The notes below the pieces were generated by a model. The model searched no databases. It saw only the letters and a list, made by a program, of their open reading frames with translations, and was not told the DNA's origin. Both the position numbers and the translations under genes were made by a program. A DNA stretch of 64,000 bases. Origin: Bacteroidales bacterium (GTDB lineage: Bacteria; Bacteroidota; Bacteroidia; Bacteroidales; Lentimicrobiaceae). The stretch covers positions 62,001-126,000 of the forward strand of contig JAEUTG010000056.1 of the NCBI GenBank assembly GCA_016788045.1. The letters are read 5' to 3'. Below are positions 33,923 through 41,555 of the stretch, piece after piece; the first letter of the stretch is position 1, and each line of letters begins with the position of its first letter.

Positions 33923-35203
33923 TCAGGAGTTTCCTTTTCCTGGTTTCATAATCAACCTGAGAGACTGATCATATGTCATGTAGTTCCATAGCCAGTTTAT
34001 GAAGATCAGCACACGGTTTTTAACGCCGACGATCGACATCAGGTGAACAAACATCCAGACGAGCCAGGCAAAAAACCCTTGAAATTTCAAGAAAGGCAGT
34101 TCAACAACTGCCTTATTGCGACCAATGGTTGCCATTGAGCCTTTATCGGAATACCTGAAAGGTTTCATTGGTTCAGACTTTGCAATTCTTCTGAGATTGG
34201 CTGCCAGGTTTGCCGCCTGTTGAATGGCGACCTGAGCTACCTGAGGATGTCCGCCCGGAAACTTGCCTGACTCGCACAAAGCAATGTCACCAATGGCATA
34301 AACAGCATCCTGACCTGTAACCCGGTTGAATTCATCAACCAGCAGGCGGTTTCCCCGGCCTGCGGGCAATTCATCAGCACCTCCCATCAGGTTGCCTTTA
34401 ATCCCGGCTGCCCATATCAGTGTTCTGGCATGCAGAAATTCGCCCGTATGCAGCATAACCTTATCATCTTCGTATCCGGTAACCTGAACACCTGTAATCA
34501 GGTTAACACCGAGCTTCTGCAGAAAATCAGCGGCTTTCTCAGAAGAAGAGAGCGACATTGCAGACAGAATCCTTGACGAAGCCTCAACAAGGTATATCTT
34601 CATCTCTCTGAAATTCAGCTCAGGGTAATCCTTGGGAAGCACGAAAGTCCGCATTTCAGCTATGGCCCCAGCCAGTTCCACGCCGGTAGGGCCTCCCCCG
34701 ACGATCACCGTATTCAGCAGGGTTTCAATTTCCTGCGGATCATCGCTGGTAAGCGCTGCTTCGTAGTTTTTGAGAATCGAGTTTCGAAGGTTCAGCGCTT
34801 CGCCAACAGTTTTCATGGGTAGAGCAGCCCCGGCAATCTTATTCATTCCGAAGAAATTGGTATCAGCACCCGTGGCAATTACCAAAACATCATAAATAAC
34901 TTCGCCCAGGGTAGTATAAACTTTTTTCTCTGCGATATTTACATTCAGAACTTCGGTAAGACGGATGTGAAGATTGGTTTGTTGCTGAAATATCTTCCTC
35001 AATGGGAAAGAAATGGCACTGGGCTCCAGTCCGGCGGTTGCAACCTGGTAAAAAAGCGGCTGAAACTGATGAAAGTTATTCCGGTCGATGAGAACCAGCT
35101 GATAATTGGTTCCTTTCAGCGCCCTTACCAGTTTAAGTCCGGCAAAACCCGCACCGATCACAACGATGCGCTGAAAAGATGATTCGGGAATATTCAATGG
35201 CAT
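33923..35203 (-). CDS. Type II NADH dehydrogenase (NDH-2)
   Basis: A 426-residue FAD-dependent enzyme passing electrons from NADH to quinone without proton pumping. The FAD loop VVIGAGFAGLKLVRAL begins about residue 14, the NADH loop is VIVGGGPTGVELAGAIAEM, and the quinone-side motif region includes AQVAIQQAANLAANL. C-terminal hydrophobic segments (FFAWLVWMFVHLMSIVG) fit membrane association. The frame stays open to a Met at 35278, adding 25 basic residues; I prefer 35203 because homologs start close to the FAD loop, but the longer form cannot be excluded. Confidence 0.9.
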   Translation of the reverse strand: MPLNIPESSFQRIVVIGAGFAGLKLVRALKGTNYQLVLIDRNNFHQFQPLFYQVATAGLEPSAISFPLRKIFQQQTNLHIRLTEVLNVNIAEKKVYTTLGEVIYDVLVIATGADTNFFGMNKIAGAALPMKTVGEALNLRNSILKNYEAALTSDDPQEIETLLNTVIVGGGPTGVELAGAIAEMRTFVLPKDYPELNFREMKIYLVEASSRILSAMSLSSSEKAADFLQKLGVNLITGVQVTGYEDDKVMLHTGEFLHARTLIWAAGIKGNLMGGADELPAGRGNRLLVDEFNRVTGQDAVYAIGDIALCESGKFPGGHPQVAQVAIQQAANLAANLRRIAKSEPMKPFRYSDKGSMATIGRNKAVVELPFLKFQGFFAWLVWMFVHLMSIVGVKNRVLIFINWLWNYMTYDQSLRLIMKPGKGNS

Positions 35204-35372
35204 GGTGAGCAATTTACAGGCACTATAAACAACCGAAACCGGATTTCTCCTGATTTTTTTAAAAAATTTCCGGAACATTAATTTAGTACAACCTGCAACC
35301 CGGCTTTAAAAGGGCACTCAGACACTGTCTGAATGGCCTTTATAAAAAATCATCCCTGAGACTATTGTTTAT

Positions 35373-35380
35373 TACTTTTG
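35373..35380 (+). promoter_or_regulatory. Putative -7 element of the CotH/T9SS gene
   Basis: TACTTTTG, 33 bases before the ATG at 35414. It also shows that translation from the in-frame codon at 35378 is unlikely. Confidence 0.55.
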
Positions 35381-35413
35381 TTGCAGATACCTGCAACTGA
35401 CTTTCTATCTGTC

Positions 35414-37675
35414 ATGAAAAAAACAATTCTGCAACTTCTTTCTCTCTGCTCACTGGTTTTTACCTCTGCAACACAGGCACAACCCACCTTGATTCCTGAT
35501 GGTGAATTGTATATTAAAAGCGTTGTTCCGAGGGTGGATATACTGGTTAACCCCGATACACTGAACTGGATTTACGAAAATGTGGAAAGTGATCAGGAAT
35601 TTCACGCGGTTTTCGTTTTTGACAACGGTAATCTTCACGATACCATCAGGGACATTGGATTCAGGCTTAGGGGAAACACATCGAGGTATTCTGCCAAAAA
35701 GTCGTTTAAAGTATCCTTCAACACCTGGGTGGAGGGCCGCAAGTACCACGGCGTTGAAAAAATGAACCTCAACGGCGAACACAATGATCCTTCCGTTTCG
35801 AGGGCCCGCTTATACTGGGACATACTGAGACAATCGCAGATTGCCGGTGCCAGGTTTAACCATGTGCAGGTCTTTATCAATGGCAACTATTATGGTTTAT
35901 ACCTGAATTGTGAACACATCGACGAAGAATTTGTGGAAAAATACTTCGGAAACAACGATGGCAACCTTTACAAATGCCTTTATCCTGCCGATCTGACCTA
36001 TAAGGGACAGAACCCTGATTTATACAAGTTTATGTCGGGCGACCACCGCACCTACGAGCTCAAGACCAATGAGGAACAGGATGACTACAGCGACCTGGCC
36101 CATTTCATCGATGTGCTGAACAACACACCTGCCGGCTCCCTCGCCTGTGAACTTGAAAAGATATTCAATGTGCAGGATTACCTGAAGATTGCAGCCATTG
36201 ATGTACTTACAGCCAACTGGGATGGATACATCTTCAACAAAAATAACTTTTACCTTTATAAAAATACTGCCACCGGATTGTTTGAGTATATCCCCTACGA
36301 TACCGACAACACCTTTGGCATCGACTGGTTCGGGATAGACTGGGCCGCAAGGGATATCTACAACTGGGCCAATGCATCTGAAAGCCGGCCCCTGTTCACG
36401 AAACTCATGCAGGTCCCCGGATACAGGGCGGCCTACACCTATTATCTGAAACAGATCATCAGCAACATCACCGGCACCCAGAATTTTACTGACGCTATTT
36501 TCCAACTGAAGCAACAACTGGCTCCCTATGTCAGCGACGACCCCTTCTACCCTCTTGATTACGGATACAGCATCAGTTCATTTAATTCCTCGTTCAACGA
36601 AGGAACCGGTGCCCATGTACCTATCGGAATCCTGCCGTTCATCCAGACAAGAAACAGCATCGCCCTGGCACAGGCTGATAATACGGGCACCTCACCGGTG
36701 ATCCGTTACATTTACAACAACAGACCCGGCGTAGGTCAGGATTTTATTGTCAGGGCTTTTGCCGAAGATGAAAACCTCAATTCTGTGCAGCTGGTCTACA
36801 AAACCGGCAACGGGGAGTGGCAGCAAACAGCCATGGCCGACAACGGACAATCGGGCGATTTTGCAGCAGGAGATGGCTTTTACGGGGTTGTTTTACCTGG
36901 AATGAATGCAAATACAGTGATCGCCTACAAGGTAAAGGCCGGTGATACCGGAAATCATTTTACGGAAAAGCCCTGCACTCCTGTGGAGTACACCATCCCT
37001 TACGGGAATGCCTTTAATCTGTTTATCAACGAGTTTATGGCCAGCAACAACACTACCATAACCGATGATTTCAATGAATATGAAGACTGGATTGAACTAT
37101 TCAATGGAGGAAGTCAGGCTGTGTGGCTTGGCGATAAATACCTCACCGACAACCAGGCCAATCCACAGAAATGGGCGCTGCCCGATCTGAGTATGGAACC
37201 AGGCACTTTTCTGCTCCTTTGGGCAGATGATCAGCCCGGGCAGGGCTCCTTGCACACCAACTATAAACTCGACAAGGATTCAGAGGAGATAGCCCTTTTC
37301 GACAACGAAGCCTCGGGATATGCTTTGCTTGATTTTATTGCATACACCAACCAGGCTACGGATATTTCCACTGGCAGGATCAACGATGCCAGTCCTGAAT
37401 GGAAGACCTTCTCACTGCCGACACCCGGAAGTACCAACAGTCTGGTAGGAATTGAGGAAACTAAGGCTCCAGAATTCAGATTCTGGCCCAACCCGTCATC
37501 CGGAGGTAAGCTCTGGTTTGAAAAAAAGACCAGTGTCAATATTACTGACCTTACAGGAAGGATCCGGCTGATGCTTACAGAATGCACTGAGGCTGATGTT
37601 TCATCGCTTCCGTCAGGGATTTATTTACTGAGAACTGGTGAAGGTTCAACTTCAAAACTGGTTATTCAAAAATAA
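35414..37675 (+). CDS. Secreted CotH-like protein with lamin-tail domain and T9SS sorting domain
   Basis: A 753-residue surface or secreted protein. A signal peptide (ending near TQAQPT) is followed by a CotH kinase-like domain (about 40-400) with RGNTSRYSAKKSFKVSF, KMNLNGEHNDPSVSRARL and YDTDNTFGIDWFG. A beta-sandwich segment follows, then a lamin-tail domain (about 540-660) with FINEFMASN and DYEDWIELFN-like text (EYEDWIELFN), and a C-terminal T9SS domain with FWPNPSSGG and a final KLVIQK. CotH proteins are protein kinases on spore coats; in Bacteroidota the role of this architecture is unknown. The first Met kept is at 35414 (MKKTILQLL). Confidence 0.92.
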   Translation: MKKTILQLLSLCSLVFTSATQAQPTLIPDGELYIKSVVPRVDILVNPDTLNWIYENVESDQEFHAVFVFDNGNLHDTIRDIGFRLRGNTSRYSAKKSFKVSFNTWVEGRKYHGVEKMNLNGEHNDPSVSRARLYWDILRQSQIAGARFNHVQVFINGNYYGLYLNCEHIDEEFVEKYFGNNDGNLYKCLYPADLTYKGQNPDLYKFMSGDHRTYELKTNEEQDDYSDLAHFIDVLNNTPAGSLACELEKIFNVQDYLKIAAIDVLTANWDGYIFNKNNFYLYKNTATGLFEYIPYDTDNTFGIDWFGIDWAARDIYNWANASESRPLFTKLMQVPGYRAAYTYYLKQIISNITGTQNFTDAIFQLKQQLAPYVSDDPFYPLDYGYSISSFNSSFNEGTGAHVPIGILPFIQTRNSIALAQADNTGTSPVIRYIYNNRPGVGQDFIVRAFAEDENLNSVQLVYKTGNGEWQQTAMADNGQSGDFAAGDGFYGVVLPGMNANTVIAYKVKAGDTGNHFTEKPCTPVEYTIPYGNAFNLFINEFMASNNTTITDDFNEYEDWIELFNGGSQAVWLGDKYLTDNQANPQKWALPDLSMEPGTFLLLWADDQPGQGSLHTNYKLDKDSEEIALFDNEASGYALLDFIAYTNQATDISTGRINDASPEWKTFSLPTPGSTNSLVGIEETKAPEFRFWPNPSSGGKLWFEKKTSVNITDLTGRIRLMLTECTEADVSSLPSGIYLLRTGEGSTSKLVIQK

Positions 37676-37694
37676 AAGGGAGATCACAATAAGT

Positions 37695-37730
37695 AAAGAA
37701 CCCGCGGTCAATGACAGCGGGTTCTTTTTC
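37695..37730. terminator. Bidirectional terminator between CotH and pfkA genes
   Basis: AAAGAACCCGC/GCGGGTTCTTT forms an 11-bp stem with an 11-base loop, flanked by T-rich sequence on the plus strand. It serves the convergent CotH and pfkA genes. Confidence 0.88.
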
Positions 37731-37753
37731 ATGACAAAAGCTGATTGAAAAAA

Positions 37754-38848
37754 TCAATCACCAAAGCACATTCCGACACCGCGTGCAGTTTTCATAAGTG
37801 CGGTATCCGGATCAACGAGATTGGGTTTCTGAATGGCCTCCTTGAGTGTAACAGAAGTGATGTAAGGATGGCGGTATGAAACCATGCGTCCGAATTCTCC
37901 GGCCAGGGCCAGTTCAAAGGCTTTAACACCATACTGTGTAGCCAGAACGCGGTCGTAAGCGATGGGAATTCCACCACGCTGAAGGTGACCGAGCACAGTG
38001 GTGCGGATGCTGTGTTCGCAGCCGGCTTGTTTCAGTTCTTCTTCAAAGCGGAAACCTACACCACCCAGTTTGATGTTCTCGTAGCCGATTTCACCGCTTT
38101 TCTCGGCAGTGATATCACCTTTGATGTTGCGGGCACCTTCGGCAATCACCACATTCACAAATCCGCGGCCTTTTTCAAAGCGCTGATCAATACGTTCCAT
38201 AACTTTTTCAATGTCGTAGGGGAATTCAGGCAACAAACAGATTTCTGCACCTCCGGCAACGGCTGCATTCAGGGCTATCCAACCGGCATTGCGGCCCATA
38301 ACTTCGAGAATCTGAACGCGGTTGTGGCTGGCTGCAGTGGTAACGAGCTTATCAACAGCTTCGGTAGCAATCTGTATGGCTGTCTGGAATCCGAAAGTGG
38401 CATCGGTAGCAGAAAGGTCGTTGTCGATGGTTTTGGGGACACCTATGATGTTGAGACCTTTTTCAAACAAAGCCTGGGAGATTCTTTGAGAACCATCACC
38501 GCCGATATTGATAACGGCATCAATTCCAAGATATTGAATTTTACGGATCATTTCATCGGAACGGTCAACTGCAATAAAACTGCCGTCTTTCTGCTTCACC
38601 GGCCAGGCAAAAGGGCCTCCCTTGTTGGTGGTTTGCAGGATTGTTCCGCCCTGGTAGTGAATGCCGGATACGGCTTTTTCATCCAGAACAACAATTTCTG
38701 TAGGTTCACGTAAAATACCATTAAAAGCTTCTATACTTCCAACCACTTCCCAGTCTTTTTCGCGGGAGGCACGCTTAACGATGGCCCGAATCACCGCATT
38801 GAGTCCCGGACAGTCACCTCCTCCGGTAAGAACCATTACTCTCTTCAT
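37754..38848 (-). CDS. pfkA: 6-phosphofructokinase, mixed-substrate group
   Basis: A 364-residue enzyme phosphorylating fructose-6-phosphate. It shows TGGGDCPGLNAVIRAI, GGDGS (116-120), PKTIDNDL (138-145) and MGRNAGWIAL. In E. coli numbering the donor-site pair is Gly104 and Lys124 (here G119, K139): Gly favours ATP, while Lys in PKTIDND is shared with pyrophosphate enzymes. This is the Gly/Lys pattern of group III PFKs, so ATP use is expected but allosteric control is probably weak. The ATG at 38848 was chosen; a promoter at 38910-38917 excludes the open upstream extension to 38974. It is divergent from mgsA. Confidence 0.95.
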   Translation of the reverse strand: MKRVMVLTGGGDCPGLNAVIRAIVKRASREKDWEVVGSIEAFNGILREPTEIVVLDEKAVSGIHYQGGTILQTTNKGGPFAWPVKQKDGSFIAVDRSDEMIRKIQYLGIDAVINIGGDGSQRISQALFEKGLNIIGVPKTIDNDLSATDATFGFQTAIQIATEAVDKLVTTAASHNRVQILEVMGRNAGWIALNAAVAGGAEICLLPEFPYDIEKVMERIDQRFEKGRGFVNVVIAEGARNIKGDITAEKSGEIGYENIKLGGVGFRFEEELKQAGCEHSIRTTVLGHLQRGGIPIAYDRVLATQYGVKAFELALAGEFGRMVSYRHPYITSVTLKEAIQKPNLVDPDTALMKTARGVGMCFGD

Positions 38849-38909
38849 GAGTTTTTTGTTTAATAATGAATAACTTAAGTCTTTTTTCGTCTTTTTCTGA
38901 AAAACGCTG

Positions 38910-38917
38910 CAAAAGTA
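38910..38917 (-). promoter_or_regulatory. Putative -7 element of pfkA
   Basis: TACTTTTG on the minus strand, 62 bases before the pfkA ATG. No TTG box is seen at 19 bases. Confidence 0.5.
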
Positions 38918-39025
38918 CAAAAAAAACTGTGTAATAAATACACCTATCGAGTCCGGCTTTTTGATATCCCGCACCGGGTAAGCAATGTTTTAATCAATCT
39001 TAATCAAAACTTAACAAGAAATAAC

Positions 39026-39033
39026 TACTTTCG
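39026..39033 (+). promoter_or_regulatory. Putative -7 element (TACTTTCG variant) of the mgsA operon
   Basis: TACTTTCG, 18 bases before the mgsA ATG at 39051. One base off TAnnTTTG. pfkA and mgsA are thus fired from a shared 200-base divergent region. Confidence 0.45.
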
Positions 39034-39050
39034 CACCATCTTTGAATGTT

Positions 39051-39521
39051 ATGGAAAAGAGGAAAAGAATTGCCCTGGTTGCTCACGACAACCGCAAGCA
39101 GGACCTGATTGAATGGGTTGAGTTTAATGCATTCAGCTTGCGAGAACACCAGATCATCTGCACCGGAACAACAGGAAAAATGATTGAACAGCAGCTTCGG
39201 TCAAGCCTTTCCGAAGAGCATTACGGAGACTTTGAAGTGATCAAGCTGAAATCAGGTCCTCTGGGTGGCGACCAGCAGCTCGGAGCAATGATCGTAGATG
39301 GTAAAGTCGACATGATGATCTTCTTCTGGGACCCGATGCAGCCGCAACCACACGATGTTGATGTTAAAGCTTTGCTCAGAATTACTGTCCTCTACAATAT
39401 TCCGACTGCCTGTAACCGCTCCACTGCCGATTTTATGATATCCTCCCACCTTTTCACCGAGGCTTATGACCGTAAAATAAAGGATTACAGCAGTTATATC
39501 AACCGTGAAGTAAAAATGTAA
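39051..39521 (+). CDS. mgsA: Methylglyoxal synthase
   Basis: A 156-residue cytosolic enzyme converting dihydroxyacetone phosphate to methylglyoxal and phosphate. It shows LVAHDNRK at the phosphate site, GTTGKMI, the catalytic D74 in SGPLGGDQQLG, and PHDVDVKALLRI. All conserved residues are present. The ATG at 39051 is preferred over an in-frame TTG at 39042. The stop TAA shares one base with the ATG of the HAD gene (39521), so translation is coupled. It lies divergent to pfkA, placing a bypass of lower glycolysis beside its committing step. Confidence 0.96.
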   Translation: MEKRKRIALVAHDNRKQDLIEWVEFNAFSLREHQIICTGTTGKMIEQQLRSSLSEEHYGDFEVIKLKSGPLGGDQQLGAMIVDGKVDMMIFFWDPMQPQPHDVDVKALLRITVLYNIPTACNRSTADFMISSHLFTEAYDRKIKDYSSYINREVKM

Positions 39522-40186
39522 TGAAAGCAGCATTTACTGCTATTTTTGATATGGATGGTGTGCTTGTTGACAATTTCAACTGGCACCTTAAAGCCTGGGA
39601 AGCATTTTGCAAACGCCATAAAAAGCACATCTCTGACGAAGAGTTCAGAACCCATGTTTTTGGCGGGAATAACCCCGATCACCTGAAATATATTTTCGGA
39701 CAGGACATCAGTCCGGAGCTCATTGAGCAATACAGCCTCGAGAAAGAACAACTCTACAGAGACCTTTACGCGGGTAATATTCAGGCAGTTAACGGACTGC
39801 TACCTCTGCTCGATGAACTCCGCGCCAATCACATCACAATGGCTGTCGCTACATCAGCCGAACGCCGTAACGTTGATTTTATCCTTGAAGCCATTGGTTG
39901 CAGCGGTTATTTCAGCGTTATCGCCGATGCTTCGATGATCAGCAAAGGCAAGCCCGATCCTGAAGTTTTCCTGAAAGCGGCTGAACTTTCCAAAGCCGAA
40001 CTCAACGCATGTATTGTGTTTGAGGATTCACTGAAAGGAATCGAAGCTGCACTCAGGGCTCAGATGAAAGTGGTGGGTGTTGCCACAACACACCATTATG
40101 CAGAACTGACAGAGGCCCACCATGTGATCACTGACTTTACCGAAATCGACTACTCCGGCCTTTGCCGACTGATAAAACACCCTTAA
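39521..40186 (+). CDS. HAD-family phosphatase/beta-phosphoglucomutase-like
   Basis: A 221-residue HAD hydrolase of the subfamily I cap type. The nucleophile D10 and acid/base D12 are in AIFDMDGVLVDNF, motif II is VATSAE, motif III includes the Lys of KGKPDPEVF and motif IV is VFEDSLKGIEAA. The acidic-helical cap and 221-residue length fit beta-phosphoglucomutase or small sugar phosphatases. It overlaps mgsA by one base, so a role with methylglyoxal-route or hexose phosphates is plausible. A second beta-PGM module exists in the GH65 fusion. Confidence 0.9.
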   Translation: MKAAFTAIFDMDGVLVDNFNWHLKAWEAFCKRHKKHISDEEFRTHVFGGNNPDHLKYIFGQDISPELIEQYSLEKEQLYRDLYAGNIQAVNGLLPLLDELRANHITMAVATSAERRNVDFILEAIGCSGYFSVIADASMISKGKPDPEVFLKAAELSKAELNACIVFEDSLKGIEAALRAQMKVVGVATTHHYAELTEAHHVITDFTEIDYSGLCRLIKHP

Positions 40187-40214
40187 TTAATTCCAACCAG
40201 TTAACAAAACAACT

Positions 40215-41540
40215 ATGTCATCATTCAGAACACTAATTGCAGTGGTATTGCTGTTTACAGCCGGTGCCCCCGCAATGGCCCAGACAAAGATCGACTTTAC
40301 AGAGTTTGATCTCCCCAACGGGCTGCATGTTATCCTCCATCAGGATAACTCCACCCCCATCGTGGCTGTGACCATTTCGTACCATGTAGGTTCAAAAAAT
40401 GAAAGTCCAGACAGAACCGGATTTGCCCATTTCTTTGAACACCTGATGTTCGAAGGATCGGTCAACATCCCGCGTGGTCAGTTCGACAAAATTGCCATGA
40501 ATGCCGGAGGGCAGATCAACGCAAACACCAGCTGGGACAGAACGTTCTACTACATCCTGCTGCCATCCAACCAACTTGAACTTGGCTTGTGGATGGAATC
40601 TGAAAGACTGCTCCACCTTCGCATCGACAGCACCGGGGTTGAAACACAGCGCCGTGTTGTAAAGGAAGAGCGTAAACAGTCATACGACAACAGGCCTTAT
40701 GGTTCGCTCATCGAGAAAACGTTCAGCACAGCTTACAAGGTTCATCCTTACCGCTGGACTCCGATTGGATCAGCACAGTATATCGATGAAGCCCGGTTAG
40801 AAGAGTTTATTGAGTTTCATTCAAGGTTTTATGTACCCAACAATGCCATTCTCTCCATTGCCGGAGACATTGACCCGGTTGCTACCCGCGAACTCGTTGC
40901 AAAATATTTCGGAGATATTCCAAGGGGAACCAAAGAAATCTACAGGCCAGACATTGTTGAGCCCAAACAGACAGCTGAAGTCCGCGACACCGTTTACGAC
41001 AACATACAGTTGCCGGCTGTGGTGCAGGCTTACCATATGCCCGCCATGGGAACTCCCGACTACTATGCCCTCAGCATGCTGACTACCCTTTTATCTGATG
41101 GCGAAAGCTCAAGATTCAATAAAACCATTGTTGACCAGCAGCAGAAAGCTTTGTATGTGGGTTCTTTCCCCATTCCGCTGGAAGATCCGGGACTTTTCCT
41201 GGTTTTCGGAATTGTCAGTATGGGGGTCGACCCGGCTGATCTTGAGTCATCAATCAACGAAGAGATCAAAAAGGCACAGACCATCGAACTCACCGACCGG
41301 GAGTTTGAAAAGTTGCGTAACAAAATCGAAAACGACTTTGTCAGCCGGAATTCCACCGTGGCTGGTATCGCCGAAAGCCTATCAGATTATAAAATGTATT
41401 TCGGCGACGCCAACCTGATCAATACTGAAATTGACAAATACATGAAGGTTACCAAGGCGGATATCATGCGGGTAGCCAACCAGTACCTGATCAGGGATAA
41501 CCGGGCCGTATTGTATTATTTACCCAAACAGAGCCAGTAA
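40215..41540 (+). CDS. Secreted M16 zinc peptidase, catalytic subunit
   Basis: A 441-residue protein with signal peptide (1-22). The inverted zinc motif HxxEH is H72-F-F-E75-H76 in GFAHFFEHLMFEG, followed by the downstream ligand Glu in VVKEERKQ. A second, non-catalytic M16 half fills about 230-441 and ends RAVLYYLPK. It follows the HAD gene by 28 bases and precedes a second M16 gene lacking the zinc motif by 15 bases. The two probably form a periplasmic heterodimer of the mitochondrial-processing-peptidase kind. Confidence 0.93.
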   Translation: MSSFRTLIAVVLLFTAGAPAMAQTKIDFTEFDLPNGLHVILHQDNSTPIVAVTISYHVGSKNESPDRTGFAHFFEHLMFEGSVNIPRGQFDKIAMNAGGQINANTSWDRTFYYILLPSNQLELGLWMESERLLHLRIDSTGVETQRRVVKEERKQSYDNRPYGSLIEKTFSTAYKVHPYRWTPIGSAQYIDEARLEEFIEFHSRFYVPNNAILSIAGDIDPVATRELVAKYFGDIPRGTKEIYRPDIVEPKQTAEVRDTVYDNIQLPAVVQAYHMPAMGTPDYYALSMLTTLLSDGESSRFNKTIVDQQQKALYVGSFPIPLEDPGLFLVFGIVSMGVDPADLESSINEEIKKAQTIELTDREFEKLRNKIENDFVSRNSTVAGIAESLSDYKMYFGDANLINTEIDKYMKVTKADIMRVANQYLIRDNRAVLYYLPKQSQ

Positions 41541-41555
41541 ACAGGAGGAGATATC

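Noticed and set aside
37985..38713. 242-codon plus-strand open frame
   Set aside because: It is antisense to pfkA and shows no signal peptide, motif or promoter of its own.
38849..38974. 42-residue N-terminal extension of PfkA
   Set aside because: The promoter element at 38910-38917 lies inside it and PFK proteins begin directly at the MKRVMVLTGGG strand.
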